A stretch of DNA of 64,000 nucleotides from contig NZ_LJHV01000008.1 of NCBI RefSeq assembly GCF_001296025.1, positions 496,001 through 560,000 of the forward strand, read 5' to 3'. This stretch comes from Porphyrobacter sp. AAP60. Its GTDB lineage: Bacteria; Pseudomonadota; Alphaproteobacteria; Sphingomonadales; Sphingomonadaceae. The notes under the pieces are model-generated. The model was not told the DNA's origin. It saw only the letters and a list, made by a program, of their open reading frames with translations, and did not search any database. Positions 62,902 to 64,000 of the stretch are shown here, piece by piece (position 1 is the stretch's first letter; each line of letters opens with the position of its first letter). The translations under genes were made by a program, and so were the position numbers.

Positions 62902-64000
62902 GAATATCCTGCTTTTGGGGTCTGGGGGCCGCGAACATGCGCTGGCATGGAAGCTCGCGCAATCCCCTGCCTGCACCCGCCTTTACGCTGCCCCCGGAAA
63001 TCCCGGCATTGCCGAGGAAGCAGAGTGCGTCGCGCTGGAGGTGACCGATCACAGCGCGGTGATCGCGTTTTGTGCCGGGAACGCCATCGGCCTTGTGGTG
63101 GTCGGCCCGGAAGCGCCGCTGGTGGATGGCCTGTCCGATAGCTTGCGCGCGGCAGGCGTACCGGTGTTCGGCCCATCGCAGGCCGCCGCGCAACTGGAAG
63201 GGTCCAAGGGCTTCACCAAAGACCTGTGCGCCCGCGCCGGGATCCCCACCGCCGGTTACGTGCGCACATCCTCGCTTGAGGAAGCCCGCGCCGCGCTCAC
63301 CCGCTTCTCTCCGCCCTATGTGCTCAAGGCCGATGGGCTGGCAGCGGGCAAGGGCGTGGTGATCGCCGAAACCCTCGCCGACGCCGAGGCCGCGCTTGCC
63401 GACATGTTCGCCGGGGCATTCGGCGGCGCAGGCGCGCAGGTGGTGATCGAGGAGTTCATGCAGGGCGAGGAAGCGAGCTTCTTCGCGCTCACCGATGGTA
63501 CCACAATTGTTCCCTTCGGCTCTGCGCAGGATCACAAGCGCGTGGGCGATGGCGACACGGGGCCGAACACGGGTGGCATGGGGGCATACTCGCCCGCCCC
63601 GGTGCTGACGGCGGAATTGCAGGCCCGCGTGATGGCCGAGATCATCGAGCCGACGGTCCGGACGATGCGCGAGGACGGGGTGCCGTATTCGGGCGTGTTG
63701 TTTGCAGGGCTGATGCTGACGGCGGAAGGGCCGAAGCTGATTGAATACAACGCCCGCTTTGGCGATCCCGAATGTCAGGTGCTGATGATGCTGCTGCGCG
63801 ATAATCTGGCGCACATGATGTGGCTGTGCGCTACCGGCGCACTGGATGAACTGGACGAGGAATCGCCAGAATTCGAAGCCTGCACCGCGCTGACCGTGGT
63901 GATGGCCGCAAATGGCTATCCCGGCAGCCCGGACAAGGGCGGCGCAATCAATTTGGGAGGGCCGCACCATGATTTGGTGAAGATATTCCACGCCGGAACC
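62900..64000 (+). CDS. purD: Phosphoribosylamine--glycine ligase, 5' part, cut by window edge
   Basis: About 367 residues are present; the last ~55-60 lie beyond the window. GGAGGGG lies directly before the ATG at 62900. GARS motifs are [79 protein letters not shown] (ATP-grasp), [18 protein letters not shown] and [15 protein letters not shown]. It catalyses the second committed step of purine synthesis. Divergent from xseA with overlapping start codons. Confidence 0.97.
   Translation, partial: MNILLLGSGGREHALAWKLAQSPACTRLYAAPGNPGIAEEAECVALEVTDHSAVIAFCAGNAIGLVVVGPEAPLVDGLSDSLRAAGVPVFGPSQAAAQLEGSKGFTKDLCARAGIPTAGYVRTSSLEEARAALTRFSPPYVLKADGLAAGKGVVIAETLADAEAALADMFAGAFGGAGAQVVIEEFMQGEEASFFALTDGTTIVPFGSAQDHKRVGDGDTGPNTGGMGAYSPAPVLTAELQARVMAEIIEPTVRTMREDGVPYSGVLFAGLMLTAEGPKLIEYNARFGDPECQVLMMLLRDNLAHMMWLCATGALDELDEESPEFEACTALTVVMAANGYPGSPDKGGAINLGGPHHDLVKIFHAGT

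Overview
The window is about 65% GC, densely coded and almost free of mobile DNA. It looks like chromosomal sequence of an alphaproteobacterium, most probably a sphingomonad of the Erythrobacter/Porphyrobacter type. The evidence is an NAD-dependent glutamate dehydrogenase of the 1,600-residue class, a CYP153-type P450, MmcB with a GTTC-N7-GTTC LexA box, an rpe / heparinase-like / purH gene order, DUF2093, and intergenic palindromic repeats of the kind common in sphingomonads. A perfect parS site near 58.0 kb suggests the replication-origin half of the chromosome.

Layout. 0-11.4 kb: the 5' end of glnE, a secreted M28 peptidase, an agmatine deiminase, a DUF305 lipoprotein, thrS preceded by a threonine-rich leader peptide, a small membrane-protein/XRE operon, a PhoD-type phosphatase, an alpha/beta hydrolase, a TPR protein and a luciferase-like monooxygenase. 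11.4-23.6 kb: giant glutamate dehydrogenase, ferredoxin reductase-like flavoprotein, queG, a NatAB-like ABC exporter, CYP153 P450, exported MsrB and a double PilZ protein. 23.7-38.7 kb: tRNA-Leu, a CPA2 antiporter, IHF-beta, a short GntR regulator, a POT transporter, an amidohydrolase pair with FKBP isomerase, NnrU, a hydrolase, enoyl-CoA hydratase, MlaA, dxs, a Zur-like Fur protein and exported MsrA. 38.9-48.5 kb: purH, heparinase-like, rpe, a DUF2141 protein, a nucleotidyltransferase-like protein paired with a diacylglycerol kinase, tRNA-Arg, mmcB, and a sterol desaturase/DUF2141 pair. 48.6-64 kb: a PAS protein, periplasmic quality-control genes (BepA-like, DsbA-like, second M48-like), a LytS/LytTR two-component pair, nadC, RNase T2, parS, tadA, rpmB, a phytase-like esterase, an M23 peptidase, xseA and the 5' part of purD.

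Many genes are translationally coupled by ATGA, GTGA or TGATG overlaps, which marks the operons clearly. The most interesting regulatory observations are a candidate ribosome-mediated attenuator of thrS, a hairpin that buries the Shine-Dalgarno sequence of the amidohydrolase operon, the SOS box on mmcB, the parS site, and the xseA/purD pair whose divergent start codons share the same CATG. The most interesting protein-level observations are an amidohydrolase paired with a metal-ligand-less paralogue, and a diacylglycerol kinase coupled to a Tam41-like nucleotidyltransferase. I found no CRISPR array, prophage or insertion sequence.
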